From Qipengyuania mesophila (GTDB lineage Bacteria > Pseudomonadota > Alphaproteobacteria > Sphingomonadales > Sphingomonadaceae), in contig NZ_JAIGNU010000003.1 of NCBI RefSeq assembly GCF_019711655.1, positions 1-64,000 of the forward strand: 64,000 nucleotides of DNA, given 5' to 3'. Made by a program: the position numbers and the translations under genes. Below, one piece after another: positions 39,090 to 47,159 of this stretch. Within the stretch, counting starts at the first letter, position 1; every line of letters starts with the position of its first letter. Below the pieces are notes generated by a model that had not been told where the DNA came from, made no database searches, and saw nothing but the letters and a program-made list of their open reading frames with translations.

Positions 39090-39683
39090 ATGCTGACCTT
39101 GCCCAACATCCTCACGCTGTCGCGCATTTTCGCGATCCCGCTGCTGGCCTATTTCCTGTGGTGGCCGGGATGGGACGCGGGCTATCTGCTCGCCTTCGTG
39201 CTCTACTGCCTGATGGGCATCACCGACTATTTCGACGGCTATCTCGCGCGCTCGAGCGGGACGGTGTCGAAGCTCGGCATCTTCCTCGATCCGATCGCCG
39301 ACAAGATCATGGTCGCCGCGGTGATCCTGGTGCTCGCGGCGCAGGGCGTGCTGACCGGCCCCTATGTCGGCGATGCGCATGTCATCGCCGGGCTGATCAT
39401 CCTGATGCGTGAGATCGCCGTGTCGGGCCTGCGCGAATTCCTCGGCCCGCTGCAGGTCTCGGTCCCGGTGTCCAAGCTCGCCAAGTGGAAGACGACCTTC
39501 CAGATGGTCGCGCTCGGCTCGCTCATCCTGGGCGAGGGGCTGCCGCACTGGACCACCATGTTCGGCGCGATCGAGGCCAATGTCCCCCACACGGTGGGCC
39601 TCACCACGCTATGGGCGGCGGCGGTGCTGACGGTAGTGACGGGCTGGGACTATTTGCGCGTCGGGCTCAAGCACATGGATTAG
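39090..39683 (+). CDS. pgsA: CDP-diacylglycerol-glycerol-3-phosphate phosphatidyltransferase
   Basis: Commits CDP-diacylglycerol to phosphatidylglycerol. The 197-aa membrane protein begins 'MLTLPNILTLSRI' and has the CDP-alcohol signature 'DYFDGYLAR' with 'GIFLDPIADK'. This is the intact copy: its last ~258 bp and the downstream flank reappear at 53593-53900, on the far side of the metal island. Confidence 0.93.
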   Translation: MLTLPNILTLSRIFAIPLLAYFLWWPGWDAGYLLAFVLYCLMGITDYFDGYLARSSGTVSKLGIFLDPIADKIMVAAVILVLAAQGVLTGPYVGDAHVIAGLIILMREIAVSGLREFLGPLQVSVPVSKLAKWKTTFQMVALGSLILGEGLPHWTTMFGAIEANVPHTVGLTTLWAAAVLTVVTGWDYLRVGLKHMD

Positions 39684-39861
39684 GATTCGCCCTCGGCCAG
39701 TCCGTAGACATGGACCGGGTGTTACACGGTCCAAGCGGGAAAAACGCGGGGGCGCGAGAGCGGCGCGGTTGGGCTGGTTCGACGGCGAGAAAGAGCGCAC
39801 GGAGTCTAGCGCAGGCGCCCGATGTAGGAAATGTCCGAGTCGGGGCCGTTTGCGGGCCGTC
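39426..39861 (+). repeat. Left direct repeat: pgsA 3' end plus downstream flank
   Basis: 39426-39647 (in pgsA) aligns without gaps to 53593-53814 with 10 mismatches in 222 nt by hand count. A second block from 39772 to about 39860 aligns to 53809-53897. The 130 nt between the two left blocks, including the pgsA stop and a GGACCG/CGGTCC hairpin (39712-39732), are missing on the right. Beyond the hairpin, 39684-39918 holds no gene I can support. Confidence 0.85.
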
Positions 39862-39918
39862 TGCTAAGCAAAGCGGGCCTTGGACCAGCGTTTCAGGAAA
39901 TGAACCGAACCGGCTGAG

Positions 39919-40415
39919 CTACGTCCGTTTTGCGCGAGGTCGACGTAGTTTGGGAAAGCAATTGGCGAGAAGCACGAAGCCGGACACAGCAATGATCGTC
40001 CCTCCGATGCCGAACAACAGCAACCACCAGCTATTGATACGATGCCTCTCGTTCCAATCCATGATGTGGAGCCCCCAGATGAAATCGAAGAAGCGCCAGG
40101 TGTCGCTTCTCGCAGCCAATACGGCGCCATTGGAGGCATCGATATAGAGGCGCGTTGCATCCGGATCGCCGAATTGAACCTGCCATGCCGGGAAAGGTCC
40201 GTTGAACTCAGTGCCGACAGGCTTCGCGACCGGCGTGGCCGCCTCGATGGTAGTCTTAGGTCCTGACCAGGCATGCAGGGTAATCGCCTCTGCAGTCGCA
40301 CGCGAAAGGGGCGACAGGACACGTCCAGTAGATGGGTCATGAAGGCTTGTGCTGCCGTCTGAACTGCGCAGTTCCATCACCGGTCGACCATTGACCATTT
40401 TTCTGGTGGCTGACC
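39919..40415 (-). pseudogene. PepSY-domain membrane protein, 5'-truncated
   Basis: The visible part (from about 'LKRGSATRKMVNG') has a PepSY-like beta region ('TRLYIDASNGAVLAARSDTW') and a membrane helix 'WWLLLFGIGGTIIAVSGFVLL' after 'FDFIWGLHIMDW'. The N-terminal helix expected of this family is missing: the frame runs directly into copB coding sequence at about 40420. A shortened product could start at ATG 40398, 24 nt after the copB stop, but I call it a remnant. Confidence 0.65.
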
Positions 40416-40421
40416 CCCTCT

Positions 40422-41549
40422 TCAGAACCAGAACCGGATACCGACGACGTAGTTGGTCACACTCGGATCCTCGCCCGCGAGCCGAGCGTAGTCGGCGCTC
40501 CGGCCCAGCTTCCATTCCTGCTCGATCCCGATGTAGGGTGCGAACTCACGTGCGATTTCATAACGCAGCCGCACACCCAGTTCGACCGTGTCGAGGCCGG
40601 CGCCAACACCCAGCTCGGGCACATCCTGCGCGGATAGACTCAGCTCGGCGCGCGGCTGCAGGATGAGGCGCTGGGTAATGCGCTGGTCAAGCTCGGCTTC
40701 GATACTTGCGGTCAGGTCTCCCTTGTTCGACAGGAAAGCGGCCGCGTCGACTTCGAACATGTAAGGCGCGAGCCCCTGCACACCGATGACGGCATGGGTG
40801 CGCTCGGGACCGGTCAGATCCTGCCGGACGCCAGCCTGAAGGTCCCACCATGGACCGATCGCATGGCTCCACAGGCCTTGGACTTCGGCGGACTCGGGGC
40901 TTTCCCCGAAGGTGCCTTCCCCCTCGCTCTTGAACCAGAACTTGTCGAGGTCACCACCGTAATAGCCCTGCACGTCCCAGAGGTACCCATCGCCGCCTTC
41001 TCGCGCGCGATATTCGGCGCGGTCGCCCTGGAACCAGAACACGTTCATCCCGCCGTTCTCGGTGCTCAAGGCGTTGCGCGAGGCGTGCATCGCATCGGCA
41101 CCCCAGATCGCATCGGCGGCGCGAGGCGGTCCGGATCCCGCTGACGCCGGAGGCGGCCCTTCCGGGATGGGGGTCATGTCCATCCCGCCATGGCCCATCG
41201 CACCGTGGTCCATGGGCGTCTGTTCGGGCAGTTGGATGCTTTCATGGCTCATCGTGGAATGGTCCATGCCTTCCATCTTGGAATGATCCATGGTCGAGTG
41301 ATCCATTCCACCCATCTGGGAGTGGTCCCTGCCGGTATGGCCGTCGGCGTGACCGCCCGGGGCCGGTTGCGTCGCCGGCGCGCAGGCTCCGTCCTCTACC
41401 GGATGGCCCATGGCGCGGTGACGTGCGGCCTCCTTTTCGCATTCGGTTTGGACGGGGGATTGCGCGGAAGGCATCGTGTGGCCCGAATGGTCCTGTGCGA
41501 CAGCGGGGGCGGCGGCGCTGGCGAACAGCATGGCTACGAGAAGGCGCAT
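40422..41549 (-). CDS. copB: Copper resistance outer-membrane protein CopB
   Basis: PcoB/CopB family beta-barrel protein of 375 aa, thought to pass or bind copper at the outer membrane. It has a signal peptide (MRLLVAMLFASAAAPAVAQ), a long Met/His/Asp-rich periplasmic stretch (about 25-125, repeated 'MDHS(K/T)M' units), then the CopB domain from 'AIWGADAMHASRNALS' to the C-terminal 'YVVGIRFWF'. The start overlaps the copA stop by one base. Confidence 0.93.
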   Translation of the reverse strand: MRLLVAMLFASAAAPAVAQDHSGHTMPSAQSPVQTECEKEAARHRAMGHPVEDGACAPATQPAPGGHADGHTGRDHSQMGGMDHSTMDHSKMEGMDHSTMSHESIQLPEQTPMDHGAMGHGGMDMTPIPEGPPPASAGSGPPRAADAIWGADAMHASRNALSTENGGMNVFWFQGDRAEYRAREGGDGYLWDVQGYYGGDLDKFWFKSEGEGTFGESPESAEVQGLWSHAIGPWWDLQAGVRQDLTGPERTHAVIGVQGLAPYMFEVDAAAFLSNKGDLTASIEAELDQRITQRLILQPRAELSLSAQDVPELGVGAGLDTVELGVRLRYEIAREFAPYIGIEQEWKLGRSADYARLAGEDPSVTNYVVGIRFWF

Positions 41550-43393
41550 CAGTCTTCTCCCACCCGTTTCACATCGGGCTGATTGCCCCGCGGCGAGACC
41601 GTCACGATCTGGAACATGCCAGAATGCATGTGATAGAGCAGGTGGCAGTGGAAGGCCCAGTCGCCCTCCTCGTCAGCAGTGAGGTCGAAAGTGGCGCTAC
41701 CGCCGGGCTGGACGATCACCGTGTGCTTCTGCGGCTGCCGGTCGGCGGGTGCGCCATTGACCAGTTCGAAGAAGTGCCCGTGCAGGTGGATCGGGTGCGC
41801 CATCATGGTGTCGTTGACCAGCTTCACCCTCACACGCTCGTTGTAGGCGAAGCGGATCGGGTCATCGGTAACGGCGGTGTATTTCTTGCCATCGAACGAC
41901 CACATGTAGCGCTCCATGTTCCCGGTCAGATGGATTTCCATCTGCCGCGAGGGGCGACGCAAGTCGTCGTTCGGTGCGAGCGCAACGAGATCCTTGTAAG
42001 TCAGAACCTTGTGTCCGACGTTGTCGAGACCAAGTCCGGGGTCACCCATGCGATCGACCGGGTTCATCGACACCATATCGATCCCGGGGCCAACCTTCAC
42101 ATCCGGAGGCAGCTTGGACGTGTCGCGCATGTTCATGCCGCTCATGTCCATCCCGCCCATCGGATCGGCAGCGGTGTCTTGCGATGGCATGTCATGGCCC
42201 ATGGCGGAATGGTCCATGCCCGCCATATCTCCGCCGTGGTCCATGCCGCCGGTACCGTGGTTCATGCCCATGTCCGCCATCGTCAGTAGCGGCGGATCGC
42301 GCAGGGGCGGTACACTTGCTCGCGCGCCGGGGCGGGAGGCCAAAGTCGCTACAGCCATGCCCGACCGGTCCATGCTCTCGGCGACGATCGCCCGCGCTTC
42401 GCCGGTCGGCTCGACCACGATATCGTAGGTCTCGGCCGTGCCGATCTGGAATTCCTCGACTTCGACCGGGCGCACGTTCTGGCCGTCGGCGGCGACCACC
42501 CAGAACTTCACCCCTGGGATGCGGAAATTGAAGAAGGTCATCGCGCTGCCATTGATGATCCGCAGCCGCACCCGCTCGCCGGGCTTGAACAGGAATTCCA
42601 AGCCTTCTTCCGGGCCCCGCCCGTTGGCGAGATAGGTGTAGGTCGAGCCCGTTACGTCCAGGATGTCGGTCGCCATCATGCGCATGCGCGCCCACATCCG
42701 CCGGTCCGCGCCCGACAGCGGATAGTCGTCGGTCCAGGTGTTCTGCTGGTAATTGAAGTAGTCTTCGCCCTTCTTCAGCTTGTCCATGATCGCGTGCGGA
42801 TGGAGCGGCGTGAATTCGCTCAGCAACAGGACGTAATCGCGGTCCGCTTGCACGGCGTCCGCCCCTGCGGGTTCGACCACGATCGGGCCGTAATGCCCCG
42901 CCTGCTCCTGCAGCCCCGAGTGACTATGCCACCAATAGGTTCCGCTTTGTCGCAATGGGGGAATGTCATAGACGAATGTCTCACCCGGCTTGATCCCGGG
43001 GAAACTGACGCCAGGAACGCCATCGAACTGGAACGGCAGCAGCAGGCCGTGCCAGTGGATCGAGCTGTCTTCATCGAGCGTATTCGTGACCGCGAGGCGA
43101 ACCGGCTGACCTTCATGGAGGCGAACCAGCGGACCCGGCACGCTGCCATTGACCGCGACCGCATGCCCGCGACGCCCCTGCACCACGCGAGGTCCTTCAC
43201 CGATCGTAAGGGCAATATCGCGGCCCGACACTTCGTCGAAGCCGGGCCGGATCACCGCATGGTGCAAATCGCCTCCTCGAGCCCATGCGGGGACAGTGTG
43301 CGCAAGCCCTAGGAGGCTTGCTGCCTGGGCGCTACGGGTCAGAAACCTGCGACGGTCAAAAGCGTATCTTTGGCTGGATTTGGTGTTGCTCAT
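41549..43393 (-). CDS. copA: Multicopper oxidase CopA (periplasmic, Tat-exported)
   Basis: Oxidises Cu(I) and sequesters copper in the periplasm. The 614-aa product has a Tat signal ('DRRRFLTRSAQAASLLGL') and cupredoxin domains with copper ligands 'IHWHGLLLP', 'YWWHSHSG', 'HPIHLHGHFFEL' and 'WAFHCHLLYHMHSGMF'. A Met-rich stretch ('MGMNHGTGGMDHGGDMAGM'...) lies before the last domain. ATG 43393 is chosen over the upstream in-frame start because it begins the Tat peptide. It lies 25 bp after the sigma factor gene. Confidence 0.95.
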   Translation of the reverse strand: MSNTKSSQRYAFDRRRFLTRSAQAASLLGLAHTVPAWARGGDLHHAVIRPGFDEVSGRDIALTIGEGPRVVQGRRGHAVAVNGSVPGPLVRLHEGQPVRLAVTNTLDEDSSIHWHGLLLPFQFDGVPGVSFPGIKPGETFVYDIPPLRQSGTYWWHSHSGLQEQAGHYGPIVVEPAGADAVQADRDYVLLLSEFTPLHPHAIMDKLKKGEDYFNYQQNTWTDDYPLSGADRRMWARMRMMATDILDVTGSTYTYLANGRGPEEGLEFLFKPGERVRLRIINGSAMTFFNFRIPGVKFWVVAADGQNVRPVEVEEFQIGTAETYDIVVEPTGEARAIVAESMDRSGMAVATLASRPGARASVPPLRDPPLLTMADMGMNHGTGGMDHGGDMAGMDHSAMGHDMPSQDTAADPMGGMDMSGMNMRDTSKLPPDVKVGPGIDMVSMNPVDRMGDPGLGLDNVGHKVLTYKDLVALAPNDDLRRPSRQMEIHLTGNMERYMWSFDGKKYTAVTDDPIRFAYNERVRVKLVNDTMMAHPIHLHGHFFELVNGAPADRQPQKHTVIVQPGGSATFDLTADEEGDWAFHCHLLYHMHSGMFQIVTVSPRGNQPDVKRVGED

Positions 43394-43418
43394 ACGCACA
43401 CTTACGCATGAACTGAAA

Positions 43419-43988
43419 TTAGACCTCAAACAGATGCGATCTTTTTTCGCGTAGACGTTGGCGTGCACGGTATACGCGCGTTTCAACTGTCTTCTCCGTC
43501 ACCCCAAGCAGCTGCGAAACCTCGCGGTAGCTCCGCCCTTCCACAGCAACCAGGACCAGCGCTTCACGTAACCGGACGGGTAGCCTCTCGATGGCCCTCG
43601 AAACCTCATCAAGTATCTGCCGATCTGCAACCAGCGTTTCGATGTCTGGCTCGTCCCCGGCAGTGGGAATTTCCGGATCGAATGACCCGATTCCAAAAAG
43701 TCGCGAGACCTTGCGCCGCCGGAGCCTGTCGCGGCATTTGTTGAGTGTTACGGTCGTAAGGTAAGCCGCAATCGGCTTGTCGGAATCGAGCTTGGTTCGC
43801 GCGACCCATGTTGATGCAAGAGCGTTTTGCAGAGCGTCCTCGGCCTCGTCGGCAGATCCGAGCATTCGACGGGCAAGCCCAAGCAGTCGCGGCAAATGAG
43901 GTTGGATAAGCCGACCGAACGCCGCCCTGTTGCCAGCTCTGACCTTTTCGACGAGGCCGGATTCAATAGTGTCGTCGAGCCCCCGCAC
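43419..43988 (-). CDS. ECF sigma factor, CnrH-like
   Basis: Extracytoplasmic-function sigma factor of 189 aa. Region 2: 'RLIQPHLPRLLGLARRMLGS' and 'DEAEDALQNALASTWV'; region 4: 'RLREALVLVAVEGRSYREVS' with 'VTEKTVETRVYRARQRLR' HTH. It follows CnrX- and CnrY-like genes and precedes copA, so it probably transcribes its own operon including copA-copB when metal is sensed. Confidence 0.9.
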   Translation of the reverse strand: MRGLDDTIESGLVEKVRAGNRAAFGRLIQPHLPRLLGLARRMLGSADEAEDALQNALASTWVARTKLDSDKPIAAYLTTVTLNKCRDRLRRRKVSRLFGIGSFDPEIPTAGDEPDIETLVADRQILDEVSRAIERLPVRLREALVLVAVEGRSYREVSQLLGVTEKTVETRVYRARQRLREKRSHLFEV

Positions 43989-43994
43989 GTATGA

Positions 43995-44435
43995 TCATTC
44001 GTCGGCTTCGCCGGTCAGCGATAGCGAAACCTGACGGTCAAACTGCGCTTTCTGCTTGGGCGTCAAGAGCGCCCGCATCGCGAAAACATGATCGACAGTC
44101 GCCTTCTGAAGGTCGCCCATGCGGCCGTGAACATCGTCGATGGCTGCCGCAACCTTCGGGCCGTATTCGTGCTCCTCGTCCATGGCGACCGCGAGCCTGG
44201 CATTGGCTGCACGGAGGGAGTGTTCGAGTTCATTCCGCTCGACAGCAAATCGCGTTTCGAGTTGTTCGAGCCGTTCCTTCTGTGAAGCGTCAAGGTCGAG
44301 CTCTTCGTGGACGAAATTGTGTAGCGTCTGCGAATGCGAAACTTCGCGCCATTCACCTATGGCGAACGCCCCGATACATCCGGCCGCCAGCGCTACAAGG
44401 ACGGCAATCACAAATTGGAAGGCGCCGATCCTCAT
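43995..44435 (-). CDS. Periplasmic metal sensor, CnrX/ZraP-like
   Basis: A 146-aa membrane-anchored periplasmic sensor. One N-terminal helix (about 5-27) is followed by a long helical hairpin with 'HNFVHEELDLDASQKERLEQLE', whose His/Glu residues match the CnrX metal site, and 'FAMRALLTPKQKAQFDRQV', typical of the ZraP/CpxP-like fold. It overlaps the CnrY-like gene by 4 nt and precedes the sigma gene by 6 nt. Confidence 0.85.
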   Translation of the reverse strand: MRIGAFQFVIAVLVALAAGCIGAFAIGEWREVSHSQTLHNFVHEELDLDASQKERLEQLETRFAVERNELEHSLRAANARLAVAMDEEHEYGPKVAAAIDDVHGRMGDLQKATVDHVFAMRALLTPKQKAQFDRQVSLSLTGEADE

Positions 44436-44716
44436 GGCTCGACGTGCAGCAATACTGCAGGAGAAAGATCCGCACCATCTACGAGACGGAAACTTGCAGG
44501 CTCGGCACTTGCCGGCGCTGCCGTCGTGCCAATACCTGCGCTCAGTCCGACGAAGGCCATCGCCGCAAACAATGCCAGGCGTACGCGCCCTGAGGCCCTC
44601 GCCTCAAGCTGACCGGCTCGCATCCAGACCCCGTCCATGAAACCGTCGGACACTGACGGGGCGGGCATATTCCTCAACTCCGTCAAAGCGCGCTCAAGAA
44701 GTTCGTTGTCATTCAT
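44432..44716 (-). CDS. CnrY-like anti-sigma factor
   Basis: Short (94 aa) membrane protein with a cytoplasmic N-terminus of about 45 residues ('LLERALTELRNMPAPSVSDGFMDGVWMRA') that should bind the sigma factor, one helix (about 45-65), and a periplasmic tail. Size, layout and gene order Y-X-H match Cupriavidus CnrYXH. Assignment rests mostly on context. Confidence 0.7.
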   Translation of the reverse strand: MNDNELLERALTELRNMPAPSVSDGFMDGVWMRAGQLEARASGRVRLALFAAMAFVGLSAGIGTTAAPASAEPASFRLVDGADLSPAVLLHVEP

Positions 44717-44810
44717 TCGGTCTTGTTCCTTCGCTACCTATACGAAGCCAGTGCAATTGACCCTCACAACTCTTTTCGAGGGCTTTGCGCAGATCGGGCG
44801 TATAACGAAC
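44717..44810. promoter_or_regulatory. Divergent regulatory gap between the CnrY-like and DUF2231 genes
   Basis: Only 94 bp separate the two divergent operons, so both promoters must lie here. I see no confident sigma-70 pair; ECF-type promoters recognised by the CnrH-like factor are expected but cannot be fixed by eye. Confidence 0.4.
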
Positions 44811-45500
44811 ATGACGCTCTCTCGCATCCTTCGGTCGCACCTCGCCATCCTGATGGTCGCTGCTCTTTCTTTGCCGGTCATCGCTATCGCGCACGATGGT
44901 CACAAGAAGGACATGAGCGATGCAGAGATGGCCCAGATGGAAATACATGGCGACGCGGACATGCGTGAATCGCCATCTGTGGTTCCTTCGTCCTTGGGAC
45001 AGGCCGAGCCCACCGCCCTGACGGAGGCCAAGCCCATGACGGCCGAACAGGCGCTTGAGGCGAAAAGAGCGAAGAATCGGATCACCTCGACGGGGGACCT
45101 CCTCGGGCGACTTCATCCGATCGCGGCACACTTCCCCATCGCCTTGCTTTTAATGGCTGCAATTGCAGAAATCCTGCTGTTCATACGCCCTGCACTGGGT
45201 CTGGAAACGACCGTGCGCTTTCTCGTTTCCGGTGGAGCTATCGGCGCGGCAGCGGCAGCTTTCTTTGGCTGGTTCGCCGCTGGCTGGCGCCTTGAAGATC
45301 GGTCGGAGACACTCGCTCTCCATCGATGGAACGGGACGGCAATAACGGCTGTCGCGATCGTGGCCGCATGGTTTGCATTTCGCCCTGGCAGCAGGAAAGC
45401 ACTCCGTTTCGCAATCGGCATACTGGCAGTGGCCTTGGTCATCCAAGGCTATCATGGCGGCGAAATGGTCTTCGGGCCCAATCACCTTGGTTTGGAGTAA
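44811..45500 (+). CDS. DUF2231 membrane protein with His/Met-rich periplasmic start
   Basis: A 229-aa protein with a signal-like first helix, then 'AHDGHKKDMSDAEMAQMEIHGDADM' split by acidic residues (possible metal ligands), and the DUF2231 core 'LLGRLHPIAAHFPIALLLMAA' with four helices. DUF2231 proteins often occur with copper or heme-related genes; the function is not settled. ATG 44811 is chosen since upstream sequence belongs to the divergent gene. First gene of a four-gene plus-strand operon. Confidence 0.8.
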   Translation: MTLSRILRSHLAILMVAALSLPVIAIAHDGHKKDMSDAEMAQMEIHGDADMRESPSVVPSSLGQAEPTALTEAKPMTAEQALEAKRAKNRITSTGDLLGRLHPIAAHFPIALLLMAAIAEILLFIRPALGLETTVRFLVSGGAIGAAAAAFFGWFAAGWRLEDRSETLALHRWNGTAITAVAIVAAWFAFRPGSRKALRFAIGILAVALVIQGYHGGEMVFGPNHLGLE

Positions 45501-45504
45501 CTAT

Positions 45505-45900
45505 ATGCAAGCTACCTTTCCGAAGCGGACGCGGACTCTAGGCCTTCTGCCTTTGATTACCGTTAGTCTGACTGCGTGCGGCGCGGCTTCCGATCGGGCA
45601 GCCGAACAGGTCGCGGCGAGCGATGCAATACTCGACACGTCCGCTGCTACCACAACGGCCACGCCGTCTGCGGTCGAGAATGCTACTATGCGTGACGATC
45701 CCGTTCCAACGTCGACCGACGCACCATCGTCCGGTCCAAAGCCCGCAGTCGCGCCAACCAAGCCCAAGAAAGTGGCGGCACCGGCCACTCCCGCTCGGCC
45801 AGCGCCCGCTCCGTCACCGACCCCTTCGAACGATCCGCACCCTGGTCACGATATGACCACCATGTCGGACGAGGACATGAAAGCCATGGGACACGATTGA
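45505..45900 (+). CDS. Pro/Ala-rich lipoprotein with a C-terminal His/Met metal motif
   Basis: A 131-aa predicted lipoprotein. The signal ends in lipobox 'SLTAC' at C25. A low-complexity Ala/Thr/Pro linker follows, and the end reads 'DPHPGHDMTTMSDEDMKAMGH', a likely copper-binding tail. It starts 4 bp after the DUF2231 gene. Family function unknown. Confidence 0.75.
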   Translation: MQATFPKRTRTLGLLPLITVSLTACGAASDRAAEQVAASDAILDTSAATTTATPSAVENATMRDDPVPTSTDAPSSGPKPAVAPTKPKKVAAPATPARPAPAPSPTPSNDPHPGHDMTTMSDEDMKAMGHD

Positions 45901-45902
45901 TT

Positions 45903-46364
45903 ATGACCAAGTCTGCTTGCGAAGTTCGTCGCCTGCTTCCGATACTTGGTGCGATGCTGCTTGCAGCATGCACCGGTGCTGCGCAGGCAGCGAGTTACAC
46001 CATGTTTCGCGATCCCAGTTGCGGATGCTGCGAAGACTGGGCCGATCATGTTCGCGCGGGTCTGTCTGCCGAGATTGTCGTACAGGACAGCCCCAACATG
46101 GCAGCGGTCAAGGACGGACATAAGGTGCCCGACGAACTGCGGTCCTGTCACACGATGGTGGTGGATGGCTATGTTATCGAGGGCCATGTACCCGCGGCCG
46201 ATATCGCACGCTTGCTCCGTGAGCGCCCGGCGGGCGTCGAAGGGCTGGCTGTCGCCGGAATGCCTCTCGGGTCCCCTGGCATGGAAATGGACGGGCGAAC
46301 CCAACCATACCAGGTGATCGCTTTCGGAAGATCCGGTCGCATCGTCTTCAATACCCACAACTGA
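45903..46364 (+). CDS. DUF411 metal-binding protein
   Basis: Exported 153-aa protein with the DUF411 motif 'RDPSCGCCEDWADHV' (C-x-C-C), 'ELRSCHTMVVDGYVIEGHVPA' and 'GMPLGSPGMEMDGR'. DUF411 genes sit in copper and silver resistance clusters. The signal peptide ends near 'AAQAAS'. ATG 45903 lies 2 bp after the lipoprotein stop. Confidence 0.88.
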   Translation: MTKSACEVRRLLPILGAMLLAACTGAAQAASYTMFRDPSCGCCEDWADHVRAGLSAEIVVQDSPNMAAVKDGHKVPDELRSCHTMVVDGYVIEGHVPAADIARLLRERPAGVEGLAVAGMPLGSPGMEMDGRTQPYQVIAFGRSGRIVFNTHN

Positions 46365-46384
46365 TCATGACGAGGAGAATTGAC

Positions 46385-46723
46385 ATGAAGGTACTGTTTG
46401 GTTTGGTCGCTGGACTGGCACTGGCAGGACCGGTCGCGGCCCAGTCCGGCGAGGCACCCGCAGGCGATGCTCACGCGTCCGGCGAAAAGCCCGAGATGTG
46501 CGAGATGATGCACAACGGGATGAAGATGCAGGGCATGATGATGAAGGGCAAGGATGGCAAGATGTCCTGCTGCATGATGGACCATTCGAAAATGGATCAT
46601 GCCGGCATGAATCATGGGATGATGGGCAACCATCAGTCAGGCGCCCAATCCGATAGCGACGCACGATCTGCAGACGCGCCTGCCGAAGATCACACGGCAC
46701 ATGAGGGGCATGGCCCAGATTGA
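46385..46723 (+). CDS. Met/Cys/His-rich small periplasmic protein
   Basis: 112 aa with signal peptide MKVLFGLVAGLALAGPVAAQ and a dense run of metal ligands: 'CEMMHNGMKMQGMMM', 'MSCCMMDHSKMDHAGMNHGMM', then a His-containing tail. Probable periplasmic copper buffer. GAGGAG lies 11 nt before the ATG. Last gene of the DUF2231 operon. Confidence 0.8.
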   Translation: MKVLFGLVAGLALAGPVAAQSGEAPAGDAHASGEKPEMCEMMHNGMKMQGMMMKGKDGKMSCCMMDHSKMDHAGMNHGMMGNHQSGAQSDSDARSADAPAEDHTAHEGHGPD

Positions 46724-46768
46724 GGCGACCTCGTGAGGTGAAAACGATTGCCCTGTCGAGCAAGCAGG

Positions 46769-47053
46769 TCAGCGGGCTTGCTTTTCTAGCAGGGCAATTA
46801 GTTCGGCGATCTTGGTTCGCTGATCAGCTTTCGAGCCAAGTTCGATCGCCTCTTCCAGACAATGGCTCGAATGGGTTTTGAGTACCTCCATGCGCGTCGC
46901 GCGCAATGCGGCTTCCATTGCCGCAAACTGCTGGAGGATGTCGATGCAATACCGGTCCTCTTCCATCATCTTGGCGATGCCACGCGCCTGGCCCTCGATC
47001 CTGCGCATGCGCGCGATCTCTTTTTCGAACTTCGTCTTCATGCGGCGTTCCAT
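46769..47053 (-). CDS. csoR: CsoR-type copper-sensing repressor
   Basis: All-helical DUF156 repressor of 94 aa. Ligands C36 ('RYCIDIL'), H61 and C65 ('THSSHCLEEA') match the Cu(I) site of CsoR. ATG 47053 is chosen because AAGGAG lies 11 nt upstream inside the longer frame to TTG 47077. It faces the palindrome at 47121-47140 and is divergent from the operon it presumably controls. Confidence 0.88.
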   Translation of the reverse strand: MERRMKTKFEKEIARMRRIEGQARGIAKMMEEDRYCIDILQQFAAMEAALRATRMEVLKTHSSHCLEEAIELGSKADQRTKIAELIALLEKQAR

Positions 47054-47120
47054 GCCAGCTTTGTCTCCTTGCGCCAATCTCGTTCGAAGAGCTTGGGTCC
47101 TTGATCATCCGCACCATCGG

Positions 47121-47140
47121 TACTATACCCCCCTATAGTA
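47121..47140. promoter_or_regulatory. CsoR-family operator (perfect palindrome around C6)
   Basis: TACTATA-CCCCCC-TATAGTA is an exact 7-bp inverted repeat with a C-run, the form of operators used by CsoR/RcnR-family repressors. TATAAT at 47139-47144 overlaps its right edge, but a start there would remove the AAGGAG at 47147-47152, so the -10 may lie within the operator. It lies between csoR and the DUF5676-like gene. Confidence 0.8.
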
Positions 47141-47159
47141 TAATGCAAGGAGAGTCGCG

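Noticed and set aside
44637..44810. N-terminal extension of the DUF2231 protein
   Set aside because: It overlaps the divergent CnrY-like gene; the signal-like sequence starts at ATG 44811.
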